A stretch of DNA of 37,065 nucleotides, from positions 1 to 37,065 of the forward strand of contig NZ_PDNU01000048.1 of NCBI RefSeq assembly GCF_002631185.1, written 5' to 3'. A program made the translations under genes and the position numbers. Numbering within the stretch: the stretch's first letter is position 1; the number at the start of each line of letters is the position of its first letter. Origin of the DNA: Teichococcus rhizosphaerae. GTDB lineage: Bacteria; Pseudomonadota; Alphaproteobacteria; Acetobacterales; Acetobacteraceae. Under the pieces are notes generated by a model. The model was given only the letters and a program-made list of their open reading frames with translations, searched no databases and was not told where the DNA came from. This document shows positions 25,107 to 32,876 of this stretch, piece after piece.

Positions 25107-25474
25107 GGGTCGTGTCCCATCGCGTGGTGTAGGAGCGATGGTTCTGGCGGGTTGGGTGGCCGGGATCAGGCTGGCACGGCGGAGAGCCTGATGGGACCAG
25201 TATCGCTGACTGCGGCGACGGTCTCCAGCGTCATGTAGCGCGACCGCTGGATGGCCCATTCGTCGGACTGTTCGAGGAGGATGGCGCCGACGAGCCGCAC
25301 GGCGGCGGCCTCGTTCGGGAATATGCCGGCCACATCGGTCCTGTGCTTGATCTCGCCGTTGAGGCGCTCGATGGGGTTTGTCGAGTGCAGCTTCGCCCGG
25401 TGCGCGGCCGGGAATGTCATGTAGGCGAGCACGTCCTCCTCGGCGTTGTCCATCAGGACGGCCAGCTTCGGGAC
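25107..25474 (-). pseudogene. 3' remnant of an IS256-type transposase
   Basis: The minus frame (stop at 25166) reads the last 102 residues of an IS256-family (Mutator-like) transposase. It covers VPKLAVLMDNAEEDVLAYM, FPAAHRAKLHSTNPIERLNGEIKHRTDV (containing the catalytic Glu helix) and GAILLEQSDEWAIQRSRYM, then ends normally. Beyond the stop is a stretch that probably carries the element's end (GAGGGTCGTGTCCCAT near 25106-25121). At 25475 it joins the IS3 remnant abruptly. Confidence 0.85.
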
Positions 25475-25620
25475 TGATCTTCCCCTGATTTGATGGACGG
25501 GGATCAGGCGGCGGCGCGTTCCATCTGCTCGGGGGTCCTGTAGCCCAAGGCGGAGTGGATGCGCTGCCGGTTGTAGTAAGCTTCGATGTAGGCGAACACG
25601 TCGCGTCTGGCCTCGTCCCG
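25475..25620 (-). pseudogene. 3' remnant of an IS3-type OrfB
   Basis: The minus frame reads [34 protein letters not shown] and then a stop (25504), the standard C-terminus of IS3-family OrfB integrases. The outer end TGATCTTCCCCTGATTTGAT (25475 on) looks like the terminal repeat of the element. Only about 38 codons remain; the other side joins the helicase fragment. The residue string is hyphenated only to break it. Confidence 0.8.
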
Positions 25621-26072
25621 GTCGGCTGGACCTACTGCCCGGCGACAAGGTCATGCAGGTGGCCAACAACTACGAGCGCGAGGTGTTCAATGGCGATCTC
25701 GGCATGATCACCGGCATGGACCTCGACGAGGGCGAGCTCACGGTCCGCTTCGATGGCCGGGAGGTCACCTACGGCTTTGGCGAGCTCGATGAGCTGGTGC
25801 TGGCCTACGCCACCACCCTCCACAAGGCGCAAGGCTCGGAGTACCCGGCGGTGGTGATCCCGCTGACCACGCAGCACTACGCCATGCTGGCGCGCAACCT
25901 CCTCTATACCGGTGTGACCCGGGGCAAGAAGCTGGTGGTGCTGATCGGGCAGCGGCGGGCTCTGGCCATCGCCGTCAGGAACAGCAACACGCGGCGCCGC
26001 TGGTCCAAGCTCGGGGAGTGGCTGACGCCGGCCGGCACGTCATTCACCGCCGCCGCAGCCGTGAGGCACTGA
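25621..26072 (+). pseudogene. C-terminal remnant of a RecD2-type helicase
   Basis: From the junction the frame reads [28 protein letters not shown], then superfamily 1B motif V (YATTLHKAQGSEYPAVVIPL) and motif VI (LLYTGVTRGKKLVVLIG) and a TGA. RecD2-like helicases are about 720-740 residues, so roughly 150 remain and Walker A/B are gone. The fragment cannot be an active helicase. It ends two bases before the next gene's ATG, so it was probably the first gene of a shared operon. Confidence 0.85.
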
Positions 26073-26074
26073 GC

Positions 26075-27574
26075 ATGCCACCCCGCACCCGAACTCCTCG
26101 CTCACACCCGATCGCATCATCCGCGGTGGCCGAGGAGCCATCGGTGCCCTCCCTCGGCCGGTCCGGGATCAAGAAGGCCGCATCGCGCTCCCGCGCGCTC
26201 AGTGCCGAGGCGCTGGAGCAGCTGGGCGCGGCGCGGCTGGCCGAGCTGCTGATGGCGCAGACCAAGGGCGACGCCGCGCTGGCCCGCACGCTGCGCCTGG
26301 CCATTGCCAGCACCGATGGCGGTGGCCGGCTCGCCGCCGAAGTGGAGAAGCGGCTGCGCACCATCGGGCGCTCACGGGGGTTCATCACCTGGGACAAGCT
26401 GCGCCCCCTCGCCCGCGAACTCGATGGCCTGCGCGAGACCATCGCCGGCTCCCTGGCCGCAGCGGACCCGCGCGCGGCCGTGGCGCAGATGCGGCAGCTG
26501 CTCGGCCTCGCCGGTAACGTGTTCGAGCGCAGCGACGACGGCAGTGGCGCGTTGGGCGAGGTGTTCCGGCAGGCCGGCGCCGATCTCGGGCGGCTCTGGG
26601 CCTCGCTGCCGCACCGCGACCCGCTGGCGCTGGCCAGAGAGGTGCTGGCGCTCTGGGACAGTGACGGCTACGGCGAGACCGACCGGCTGCTGGAAGCGGC
26701 AGGCCCGGCGCTCGGCCCCGAAGGGCAGGCGGAACTGCGCCGGCTGCTGGAGGCGCGTCTCGCCACGCTGCCGCGCCCCCGCAAGTCCGACGTCTTCGAG
26801 AGCGGGCACGGGCGCGGCCAGATCACCTTTCGCCTGCGCGACCTGGCCGACCTCGGAGGTGATGTCGACGCCTATATCGCGGCCACCGAGGCGGGGGGCC
26901 GGGCGGAGAACTTCGCCGGCGACATCGCCGAGCGCCTGATCACCCATGGTCGTCCTCATGAGGCGCTGATCTGGCTCGACCGACCCTCAGGCCGGCACGA
27001 GAGCGAGGCAATCCGGCGCACCGATCTGCGCCTCGCCGCCCTGGAGGCGCTCGGGCAGCGCGAGGAGGCCCAGGCGCTGCGCTGGGACGCTTTCCGCCGC
27101 TGGCTGACGCCGCAGCACCTGCGCCCGTACCTCCGCGGCCTGCCGGATTTTGACGACGTGGAGGCGGAGGACCGGGCGGTGGCGCACGCGCTGGCGCATG
27201 CCGACCGCAACCTGGCTCTCAGCTTCCTGGCGGGCTGGCCCCGTCTGGACGCGGCGAACCGGCTGGTGCGGGCGCACCATGAGGAGATGGACGGGCGTGA
27301 CTACGGCCGGCTCCGCCCTGCGGCTGAGGCACTGGCCGAACGCTACCCGGCTGCCGCTACGCTGCTGCACAGGGTGTTGGCCGAGGACGTGCTGCGCCGG
27401 GCCTCCTCGCGGCAGTACACCTACGCGGTGCGCGACGTCCGATCCTGTGCCAGCCTTGCACTGCTGTTGCCGATGGAGCCTGACCTCGAGAGCCATGAGA
27501 TGTTCCTGGCGCGCCTCAGGCGCGAGCATGGCCGCAAAGCGGGATTCTGGACCCTGCTGGAAGACGAAAACTGA
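26075..27574 (+). CDS. DUF6880-like hypothetical protein
   Basis: 499 residues. I read it as a member of the DUF6880 group, moderately sure. It is helical and rich in Ala, Leu and Arg, with TPR-like repeats in the C-terminal half (AERLITHGRPHEALIWLDRP, LAALEALGQREEAQALRWDAF). After a basic, Ser/Pro-rich N-terminus come LGAARLAELLMAQTKGDAAL and RTIGRSRGFITWDKLRPLARELDGL, blocks I associate with that family. The ATG at 26075 follows the helicase stop by two bases; a longer frame upstream overlaps the helicase. Function unknown; the pairing with a RecD2 helicase suggests a DNA-related role, by inference. Confidence 0.7.
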   Translation: MPPRTRTPRSHPIASSAVAEEPSVPSLGRSGIKKAASRSRALSAEALEQLGAARLAELLMAQTKGDAALARTLRLAIASTDGGGRLAAEVEKRLRTIGRSRGFITWDKLRPLARELDGLRETIAGSLAAADPRAAVAQMRQLLGLAGNVFERSDDGSGALGEVFRQAGADLGRLWASLPHRDPLALAREVLALWDSDGYGETDRLLEAAGPALGPEGQAELRRLLEARLATLPRPRKSDVFESGHGRGQITFRLRDLADLGGDVDAYIAATEAGGRAENFAGDIAERLITHGRPHEALIWLDRPSGRHESEAIRRTDLRLAALEALGQREEAQALRWDAFRRWLTPQHLRPYLRGLPDFDDVEAEDRAVAHALAHADRNLALSFLAGWPRLDAANRLVRAHHEEMDGRDYGRLRPAAEALAERYPAAATLLHRVLAEDVLRRASSRQYTYAVRDVRSCASLALLLPMEPDLESHEMFLARLRREHGRKAGFWTLLEDEN

Positions 27575-27809
27575 AGGCGGTCCGTCAAACTGGTTGGCCC
27601 GCTACCTGCACCAGCAGGAATGGCCTTCACCTGAGGGTGAGTGCCAGAAAGCCTCCCCTGGTTTCTGCGTGAAACCTCAAATCTGATAATCAGTCTTATC
27701 GTTCGGCCTTTACGTAACGACGACCTTGCGACCTTTCGTATTACCATGGTTGCGATGTCACGACACACCGTGTAGCCGTAGCGCCGGGGACACAAAGGTA
27801 CGTAGGGAC
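27575..27809. promoter_or_regulatory. parA leader with TACGTA palindromes
   Basis: Non-coding and more A/T-rich near 27660-27740. TACGTA occurs at 27711-27716 and 27799-27804, the second just ahead of parA. CTGAT-A-ATCAG is at 27683-27693. The 12-mer ACGTAACGACGA at 27712 recurs at 28587 inside the ParA partner gene. These could be promoter, operator or centromere sites; none is shown. Confidence 0.3.
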
Positions 27810-28463
27810 ATGACCGTATTGACGCTGGCCAATTCCAAGGGGGGGTGCGGCAAAACCACCACCGGGCGAATGATGGCTGCCATCCTGGCTATGGAGGGTG
27901 CCGACTTCGCCGTGATTGACGCGGACCCTAACCGGGCTCTGCACCGCTGGCTGGCCAACCTCTACGAGGGGCCCGCGATCGTCCACAAGGCGGAGGAGAA
28001 TGAGGATCGGCTGGCCCATCTGATCGCCGAGATGCGCGAGCGCCATGCCCTGGTACTGGTGGACACCGCAGGCTTTGAGAACCTCGGCAGCAGCGTGGCG
28101 ATCGCCAGCGCGGATGCCGTGCTCATCCCGTGTATGTCCAGCGAGGCGGATCTGTTCGAGAGCCGGCGCACGGCTGAGAAGGTCCGGTCACTGTCGGTGA
28201 CCACCAGGCGGAAGATCCCGGCTTATGTCGTCATGAACGGAATCCGGGCTACATCGGTCTCGGCCTATGCTACCCAGCAGATCCAGGAAGCCGGCCTGCA
28301 GCTGCTCACCACCACGTTCGGCCGCCGGGCTGATTTCGAGGCCGTCACCTTGACCGGCAAGACGCCAAAGTCGGGGGAGGCGTGGCGCGAGACCATGAAG
28401 CTACTGCGTGAGCTGCGCAGCCTGGGCGTCATGCCGGAAGCACGTCAACGCGTGGAGGCGTAA
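27810..28463 (+). CDS. parA: ParA-type partition ATPase
   Basis: 217 residues, the small (type Ib) class without an N-terminal DNA-binding domain. Deviant Walker A KGGCGKTTT (residues 10-18), Walker A' VIDADPN (about 38-44) and Walker B LVLVDTAGFEN (about 84-94). ParA ATPases position plasmids or other replicons before division. It begins at ATG 27810, giving MTVLTLANSKGG, and is followed four bases later by a small gene for its likely partner. It supports a plasmid origin for this block. Confidence 0.92.
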   Translation: MTVLTLANSKGGCGKTTTGRMMAAILAMEGADFAVIDADPNRALHRWLANLYEGPAIVHKAEENEDRLAHLIAEMRERHALVLVDTAGFENLGSSVAIASADAVLIPCMSSEADLFESRRTAEKVRSLSVTTRRKIPAYVVMNGIRATSVSAYATQQIQEAGLQLLTTTFGRRADFEAVTLTGKTPKSGEAWRETMKLLRELRSLGVMPEARQRVEA

Positions 28464-28467
28464 CCAC

Positions 28468-28776
28468 GTGAAGACGCAATTCAAGCCGCTCCCCAAGACC
28501 CCTCAGGCGCCGGACCCTGCCAACCTGGTAGAGATGGTACGGCGCGCCGATCCCACGGTGCCACCTGCCCGCGTGGATACGACCACACGTAACGACGAGC
28601 CTACGACCCTCAATCTACGCCTGCGCATGAGCAGCGTGGAAGCCATTGCTGCAACTGCGGAGGCTCGAGGAATGACCATGAAGCAGGTTGTAACGATGGC
28701 ACTACGTGAGGCCGGCGTTGCGGTTGCCGAAGCCGATCTGGAGGATCGATCCACAAAGCGTCGTGGCCGTAGGTGA
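28468..28776 (+). CDS. small ParA partner, ribbon-helix-helix type
   Basis: 102 residues from GTG 28468, with GGAGG about ten bases upstream. The N-terminus is unstructured, Pro/Lys-rich. The C-terminal half (about 45-90) looks like a ribbon-helix-helix fold: TTLNLRLRMSSVEAIAATAEARGMTMKQVVTMALREAG (broken here by its strand and two helices). It ends in a basic tail RSTKRRGRR. Small type Ib ParA systems use an RHH protein (ParG/ParR-like) as the centromere binder. The operon position supports that role. Family-level identification only. Confidence 0.7.
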   Translation: MKTQFKPLPKTPQAPDPANLVEMVRRADPTVPPARVDTTTRNDEPTTLNLRLRMSSVEAIAATAEARGMTMKQVVTMALREAGVAVAEADLEDRSTKRRGRR

Positions 28777-28814
28777 AGGCCGGCTGACAACCCACTGAAC
28801 GGCAAGCGTTGCCT

Positions 28815-28849
28815 CAGCGCCCAGGGTCAGGCACTCTGGGCGCTGTTTT
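28815..28849 (+). terminator. Rho-independent terminator after the par genes
   Basis: CAGCGCCCAG (28815-28824), an 11-base loop, CTGGGCGCTG (28836-28845), then TTTT. A perfect 10-bp stem with a T-run, 39 bases after the partner gene's stop. Confidence 0.85.
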
Positions 28850-28888
28850 CCATGGAGTCCGGTTAGAAACCCAGAGCCCAGAAACGAA

Positions 28889-28922
28889 AAAAGCCCCCAC
28901 GGCGCCAACCGGGGGACTTTTC
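28889..28922. terminator. second G/C stem with A- and T-runs
   Basis: AAAAAAGCCCCC, 12 bases, then GGGGGACTTTT. The C5/G5 stem has A-runs before and T-runs after. It might end transcription in either direction, or act as an attenuator before the winged-helix gene at 29057. Confidence 0.45.
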
Positions 28923-29056
28923 CGACAGTCTGCCAAGGGCAGGACCGCGTGCAATGCCAATGCCCGCATCCTGCCTCGCCAAGCCGGCCAACGCAAGCGC
29001 CAACTTGCGACCGCCCTAGCTCGGTCTGCTGTCGGCCAACCGACACAGGACAGAGG

Positions 29057-29620
29057 ATGCCGATCCATCATCGCCGGCCCGCGCGGGCCGGCTGCCACCC
29101 CGTAGCCGCATGGCAGCGCCAGCAGCTCGGCCGCCCGGCCCGTCGGGCCATCATGACCCAGGCCCGCTGCCTTGAGCGCGCCACCTATCGCCGCGGCTCC
29201 GGCCGGCATGGCGGCGCCTTGCGCGAGACCGGCCTGCGCGTGCTCTGGACGCTGCTGAACCGAGGCTGGGGCAGGGCAGGGGCCTGTGATCCGTCCCTGG
29301 CTCAGATCGCCCAGGAGACGCTGCTGGCGCGCTCGACCGTACAGCAGGCCATCGACCGCCTGGAGGAGGCCGGCATCCTGCAGCGCATCCCGCGCGGCGC
29401 CGTCGCCAGTGGGCGCTGGGTGCAAGTGACCAATGCCTACCTGTTCCGGGCACCGGAGAGCTGGCGCGGCGCAAGCGATACCGGCTTCCGGTCAGCCTCA
29501 GATTCCTATGTAGAACCAGAAGAAAGGCACGAGGAGGCGGTGGTGCTTTGGGAGGGATCTGTGCCGCCTCTGATCGCACCGGAGAAGCTGCGAGAGTTGG
29601 AGCGGAGGCTGGGCTGGTAG
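29057..29620 (+). CDS. winged-helix protein, possible replication initiator or regulator
   Basis: 187 residues from ATG 29057, with AGGA six bases upstream. The N-terminus is basic with WQRQQLGRPARRAIM. A winged helix lies at about 60-115: GLRVLWTLLNRG, CDPSLAQIAQETLLARSTVQ, QAIDRLEEAGILQR and a wing. This HTH_36-like layout is found in replication-initiation and phage O-type proteins as well as regulators. No canonical RepABC, RepA or RepC is present in the window, so it is the best candidate for a Rep protein beside parA, but this is inference. A later ATG (29153) lacks a ribosome site. A 20-base palindrome is found at 29073-29092. Confidence 0.65.
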   Translation: MPIHHRRPARAGCHPVAAWQRQQLGRPARRAIMTQARCLERATYRRGSGRHGGALRETGLRVLWTLLNRGWGRAGACDPSLAQIAQETLLARSTVQQAIDRLEEAGILQRIPRGAVASGRWVQVTNAYLFRAPESWRGASDTGFRSASDSYVEPEERHEEAVVLWEGSVPPLIAPEKLRELERRLGW

Positions 29621-29683
29621 GGACGGGTACAAAACAAGCACAGAATCTCCTTGTTCATTTTTCGTTCGCCCCATAGGTTTGGC

Positions 29684-29780
29684 GTCAGGACGTGTTGGCG
29701 TCCGCCTCGCCTGACCATGGAGCTTCCCCGCTATGGCCCCCCGACCCGCGAAGCGACCCCCCGCGCCAACACGTCCTGAC
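29684..29780. repeat. 17-bp perfect inverted repeat around a gene start
   Basis: GTCAGGACGTGTTGGCG at 29684-29700 and its exact complement at 29764-29780, 63 bases between. The left arm lies upstream of the gene starting at 29733 and the right arm inside its codons 11-16. The repeat stops exactly at 17 bp on both sides. Possible operator, replication or recombination site. Confidence 0.75.
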
Positions 29781-30077
29781 CCCCTGCGGAGACTGGCCGA
29801 TCTGGCCGGCCGTGCCGTTGGACCCGACCGTATGCGCCGTGAGGTGGAAGCCATGGTGGCCGATCTGCTCAGCGGGGCAGGGGAGGGTGACCGCATCGAG
29901 ATCCGCGAGCAGCTGGGCGAGATGGTGGACCAGCTGGCTGAAGGCGTGGATGCGGCCCTGGAAGCCACGGCGGATCTGGACAGTGCTGACCGCATCAGCA
30001 TGCGCCAGGCCGAGGCCAGCCTGGCCGCTTTGCGGGCTGCCCATACGGCGCTTGCCGCCGCCCGACAGCGTGTCTGA
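29733..30077 (+). CDS. small hypothetical protein between HTH gene and umuD'
   Basis: 114 residues from ATG 29733, with GGAGC about nine bases upstream. The N-terminus is Pro/Arg-rich (RPAKRPPAPTRPDPLRR). The rest is helical and Glu/Ala/Asp-rich (REQLGEMVDQLAEGVDAAL, SMRQAEASLAALRAAHTAL) and looks like a coiled coil. I do not recognise the family. It precedes umuD' by 14 bases, so the two may be co-transcribed. The coding sequence begins between the arms of the 17-bp inverted repeat. Confidence 0.6.
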   Translation: MAPRPAKRPPAPTRPDPLRRLADLAGRAVGPDRMRREVEAMVADLLSGAGEGDRIEIREQLGEMVDQLAEGVDAALEATADLDSADRISMRQAEASLAALRAAHTALAAARQRV

Positions 30078-30088
30078 GCGGATCCGCT
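30077..30088. promoter_or_regulatory. 12-base palindrome before umuD'
   Basis: AGCGGATCCGCT is a perfect palindrome ending three bases before the umuD' ATG and starting at the previous stop codon. It would mask the ribosome site if folded, or could bind a protein. No LexA-type site was recognised. Confidence 0.3.
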
Positions 30089-30091
30089 ACC

Positions 30092-30472
30092 ATGGCCCAG
30101 GACGGCTATACCGGGGCCGAGACGACGGGGTTCGTCTCTCCGGCTTCTGACCACCTCGAGGGGCCGATTGACCTGTCCGAGGTGCTGGATCTGCGGCGCC
30201 CCAATCGCTACCCGGTGCGGGTGCTGGGTGAGGCGCTGATTGATCGGGGCATCCTGCCGGGCGATGTGCTGATCGCCGACGCCGCGGCGGATCCGCGCCC
30301 GGGCGCGGTGGCCATCGTCATGCTGCATGGCGAGGTGCTGGTGGCGCAGCTGGCGCACAAGCGCGGCCAGTGGTGGCTCAGGCCCGGCCGGCGCGACCAG
30401 CCGGCGGTACCGGTCTCCGAGGATATGACGCTCTGGGCGGTGGTGGCCGCCCTGGTGCGCGAGCGGGTGTGA
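30092..30472 (+). CDS. umuD: UmuD'-like S24 protein lacking catalytic Ser and Lys
   Basis: 126 residues, homologous to UmuD after its self-cleavage site. [17 protein letters not shown] matches E. coli CGFPSPAADYVEQRIDL. Only about 12 residues precede the site, and the Cys of the Cys-Gly bond is Thr. The catalytic Ser motif GDSMIDGGI is [11 protein letters not shown] here (Ser to Ala), and the Lys motif FTVKKL is VLVAQLA (no Lys). The protein therefore probably cannot cut itself or LexA, and it resembles an already processed UmuD', the form that pairs with UmuC in polymerase V. It lies seven bases before umuC. The symbol is by homology. Confidence 0.85.
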   Translation: MAQDGYTGAETTGFVSPASDHLEGPIDLSEVLDLRRPNRYPVRVLGEALIDRGILPGDVLIADAAADPRPGAVAIVMLHGEVLVAQLAHKRGQWWLRPGRRDQPAVPVSEDMTLWAVVAALVRERV

Positions 30473-30479
30473 GCCTGCC

Positions 30480-31742
30480 ATGCCCGCGACCTACGGGCTG
30501 ATCGACGGCAATTCGTTCTATTGCAGTGCGGAGCGCGCATTCGACCCAGCGCTACGCCATGTGCCGGTGGTGGTGCTGTCCAACAATGACGGCTGCGCCA
30601 TCGCCCGCACGCCGGAGGCGAAAGCCTTGGGCATCAAGATGGGCGACCCGTGGCACCTGGTGCGCGGCCGCGCCGAGCTGCGCCCGGTGCGCTGGATGAG
30701 CAGCAATTACACGCTGTATGGCGACATGAGCCGGCGCGTCTACCAGGTGCTGGCCGAACGGGTGCCGCGGGTGGAGCCCTACTCCATCGACGAGATGTTC
30801 CTCGACCTCGACGTGCCGCGCGATCTGGCGCTGTTCTGCGCCGAGTTGCGCCAGGAGGTGCTGCACATCGCCAAGGTGCCGACCTGCGTCGGCTGGGGCC
30901 CGACCAAGACCATCGCCAAGCTGGCCAACGGGCTGGCGAAGGACTTCTCAGAGCTGGGCGGGCTGTGCGACCTGACGGACCCGGCCGAACGCGCGGCCTG
31001 GTACCAGCGCCTGCCGGTGGGAGAGGTGTGGGGGATTGGCGGCCGCACTCAGGAGAAGCTGGCCCGCCTCGGCATCGAGAGCATCGCCGACTTCGTGGAG
31101 GCCGATCCGCGCATCATGCGCGACCTGCTGACAGTGGTCGGCGGCCGGGTGCAGATGGAGCTGCGCGGCACGTCCTGCCTGCCGCTGCAGATGATGGTGG
31201 CCACACGCAAGGGGCTGGCCTGCACCCGCGCCTTTGGCCGGCCGGTGACGCAGTGGTCCGAGATGCGTGAGGCGGTCGCCGCCTACGCGCACCGTGCGGC
31301 GGAGAAGCTGCGCGCGGAGGATCTGGAGGCCTGCCACCTGGCGGTCTTCATCCACACCGATCCGCATGCACCGGGGGAGCGCTACGAGCACCTCCAGCAC
31401 GCCGCGCGCATCGAGCCGACCAGCGACAGCCGCGACCTGATCGCCGAGGCGGTACGCATGGCGGAGGGGCTGTGGCAGGATGGGCGGCGCTGGGTGAAGG
31501 CGGGGGTGGTGCTGAACGACCTCCAGCCGGCGGGCCGGCAGGCGCGGCTCTTCGCGACGCGGGAGCCGCGGGCCTCGGCGAAGACGATGGCGGTGATGGA
31601 CGCGATTAACCGCCAGCATGGTGCCGGCACGCTGCGGCCGGCAGCGATTGGCATCGCGCAGAACTGGGGCACCAGGCGCACCATGCTGTCGCCGCGCTAC
31701 ACCACCCGTATCGGCGAGATTATGCGGGTGAGGGCGTTCTAA
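30480..31742 (+). CDS. umuC: UmuC, translesion DNA polymerase V subunit
   Basis: 420 residues, full length. Y-family polymerase: first Asp in [39 protein letters not shown], the catalytic [10 protein letters not shown] (Asp-Glu), [14 protein letters not shown], then the thumb [17 protein letters not shown]. The little-finger part has [12 protein letters not shown], a clamp-binding-like QARLF near 350, and ends [14 protein letters not shown] as in E. coli. It copies past DNA lesions together with a UmuD' dimer. It is in an operon with the UmuD' gene and ends in a terminator shared with the convergent immA gene. Confidence 0.95.
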   Translation: MPATYGLIDGNSFYCSAERAFDPALRHVPVVVLSNNDGCAIARTPEAKALGIKMGDPWHLVRGRAELRPVRWMSSNYTLYGDMSRRVYQVLAERVPRVEPYSIDEMFLDLDVPRDLALFCAELRQEVLHIAKVPTCVGWGPTKTIAKLANGLAKDFSELGGLCDLTDPAERAAWYQRLPVGEVWGIGGRTQEKLARLGIESIADFVEADPRIMRDLLTVVGGRVQMELRGTSCLPLQMMVATRKGLACTRAFGRPVTQWSEMREAVAAYAHRAAEKLRAEDLEACHLAVFIHTDPHAPGERYEHLQHAARIEPTSDSRDLIAEAVRMAEGLWQDGRRWVKAGVVLNDLQPAGRQARLFATREPRASAKTMAVMDAINRQHGAGTLRPAAIGIAQNWGTRRTMLSPRYTTRIGEIMRVRAF

Positions 31743-31752
31743 GGCAGGAAAG

Positions 31753-31785
31753 TCGCCCGGCCCTTGGGGGAGGTGAGCCGGGCGA
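31753..31785. terminator. stem-loop between umuC and the ImmA-like gene
   Basis: TCGCCCGGC (31753-31761), a 15-base loop, GCCGGGCGA (31777-31785). A perfect 9-bp stem between convergent genes, with no strong T-run; probably bidirectional. Confidence 0.55.
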
Positions 31786-31790
31786 TTCCG

Positions 31791-32876
31791 CTAACAGCCA
31801 ACACGTGAGGTGGTGGTGAGCGAAAACGTACCAATCAAAGGTTGCACGTCTAGCCCACGATGCGGTGAGAACTGGAAAGGCGTAGCCCCTCCGGAATGAT
31901 TGCGGCGCCTAGGGACTACCACGGAGATGTAGCACGATAATGAGGGATTACCGGCGGCGACGATCTTGGTGTGAGGGCGTAGCCAGTAACCGAGGGTCAG
32001 CGCTTCATGTGTGTTGAAGAAGGTCTCGAACGAAAAGATCTGCGGCTCGCCGTTGTGATCCGAAAGCACAATATCCGCCTGCCCTAGGCTGCCTCCGGCC
32101 TGCGCGCCACAGTAGGAGGCGATCACCGCAAAGAGATCGGTTTCCTTGAATCGACCGAAGCGTTCCCGGAATGGCGGCGACTCAATGCAGTAGCGGCAGG
32201 GTGCGGCCGGGTCGAAATCAGCCTTGCGCCGTGTAGGGTGCGGATGTCCGGTCACAAGCGCGACCATCGGACGGTCGCCGTGACCGTGCTCGGCGAGCCG
32301 CCAAAGCGTCGAGGTCACCGTATTGCCGAAACGTTTGCTGAGCCCTCGCACCAAGTCGAGACTGGGCGTCGACGCCATCGCTTCCTGCCGGAAACGGTTG
32401 GCAAGAAAGAGCAGCTGCCCCGCAGCGTAGTTTGCTTCCGCTTCCATGATCTCATGGCAAGCAGGTGTCAGCGTCTGTTCAGTGTCGCCGAACATCATAC
32501 CAGCATGCCAGGGAATGACGTCGTGGCCGATCTCGTGCGCCTCGTTCCACCGATGCTTTAGCGGCGGAAGGTTCTGATCGATCAAAATGCGCTTCTGGTC
32601 AGGCAAGTAAAGCGCCTTTAGGCTGAGGCTGCGCACGGCATCCGCCAGCAGGGTCGGTCGGAGCAGAACCTGCTGGCCCGCAACCTTCATCTTCGAAAAG
32701 ACGTCGCGCAACATGCTCTGGTCCGTCGTGCTATAATAGCCGCGGTCGAGCTTCAGTAGGTCGCGCACCATGCGCAAATCGATTGGCGGCTCAGGATCGC
32801 CAAGGCCCTTGAGAAGCTTGGCGACCTGTCCGTCGATATCGGCAATCGTGCGAGGACCTAGATTGACGTTCCTCAC
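31791..32876 (-). CDS. ImmA/IrrE-type metallopeptidase, CapP candidate
   Basis: 361 residues. The zinc site is HEIGH at 114-118 (NEAHEIGHDVIPWH), with a further Glu in MEAEANYAA (about 145-150). The C-terminal half contains a close Cys pair (CRYC, about 227-230) and a mixed strand/helix domain. ImmA/IrrE peptidases cut a partner repressor. In CBASS loci CapP does this to CapH when it senses single-stranded DNA and is held inactive by a cysteine switch. The pair with an upstream XRE gene (overlap of four bases) and the divergent CBASS operon fit that role; the function is inferred. It is the last of four coupled genes and ends at the shared stem-loop. Confidence 0.85.
   Translation of the reverse strand: MRNVNLGPRTIADIDGQVAKLLKGLGDPEPPIDLRMVRDLLKLDRGYYSTTDQSMLRDVFSKMKVAGQQVLLRPTLLADAVRSLSLKALYLPDQKRILIDQNLPPLKHRWNEAHEIGHDVIPWHAGMMFGDTEQTLTPACHEIMEAEANYAAGQLLFLANRFRQEAMASTPSLDLVRGLSKRFGNTVTSTLWRLAEHGHGDRPMVALVTGHPHPTRRKADFDPAAPCRYCIESPPFRERFGRFKETDLFAVIASYCGAQAGGSLGQADIVLSDHNGEPQIFSFETFFNTHEALTLGYWLRPHTKIVAAGNPSLSCYISVVVPRRRNHSGGATPFQFSPHRGLDVQPLIGTFSLTTTSRVGC

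Noticed and set aside
28587-28598. ACGTAACGACGA repeated from the parA leader (27712) as a centromere iteron
   Set aside because: Only two copies, one within the partner gene's coding sequence; too few to call a centromere.
31797-31806. GCCAACACGT as a further copy of the 17-bp repeat arm
   Set aside because: Only ten bases match, and they are the last codons of the ImmA-like gene; probably chance.
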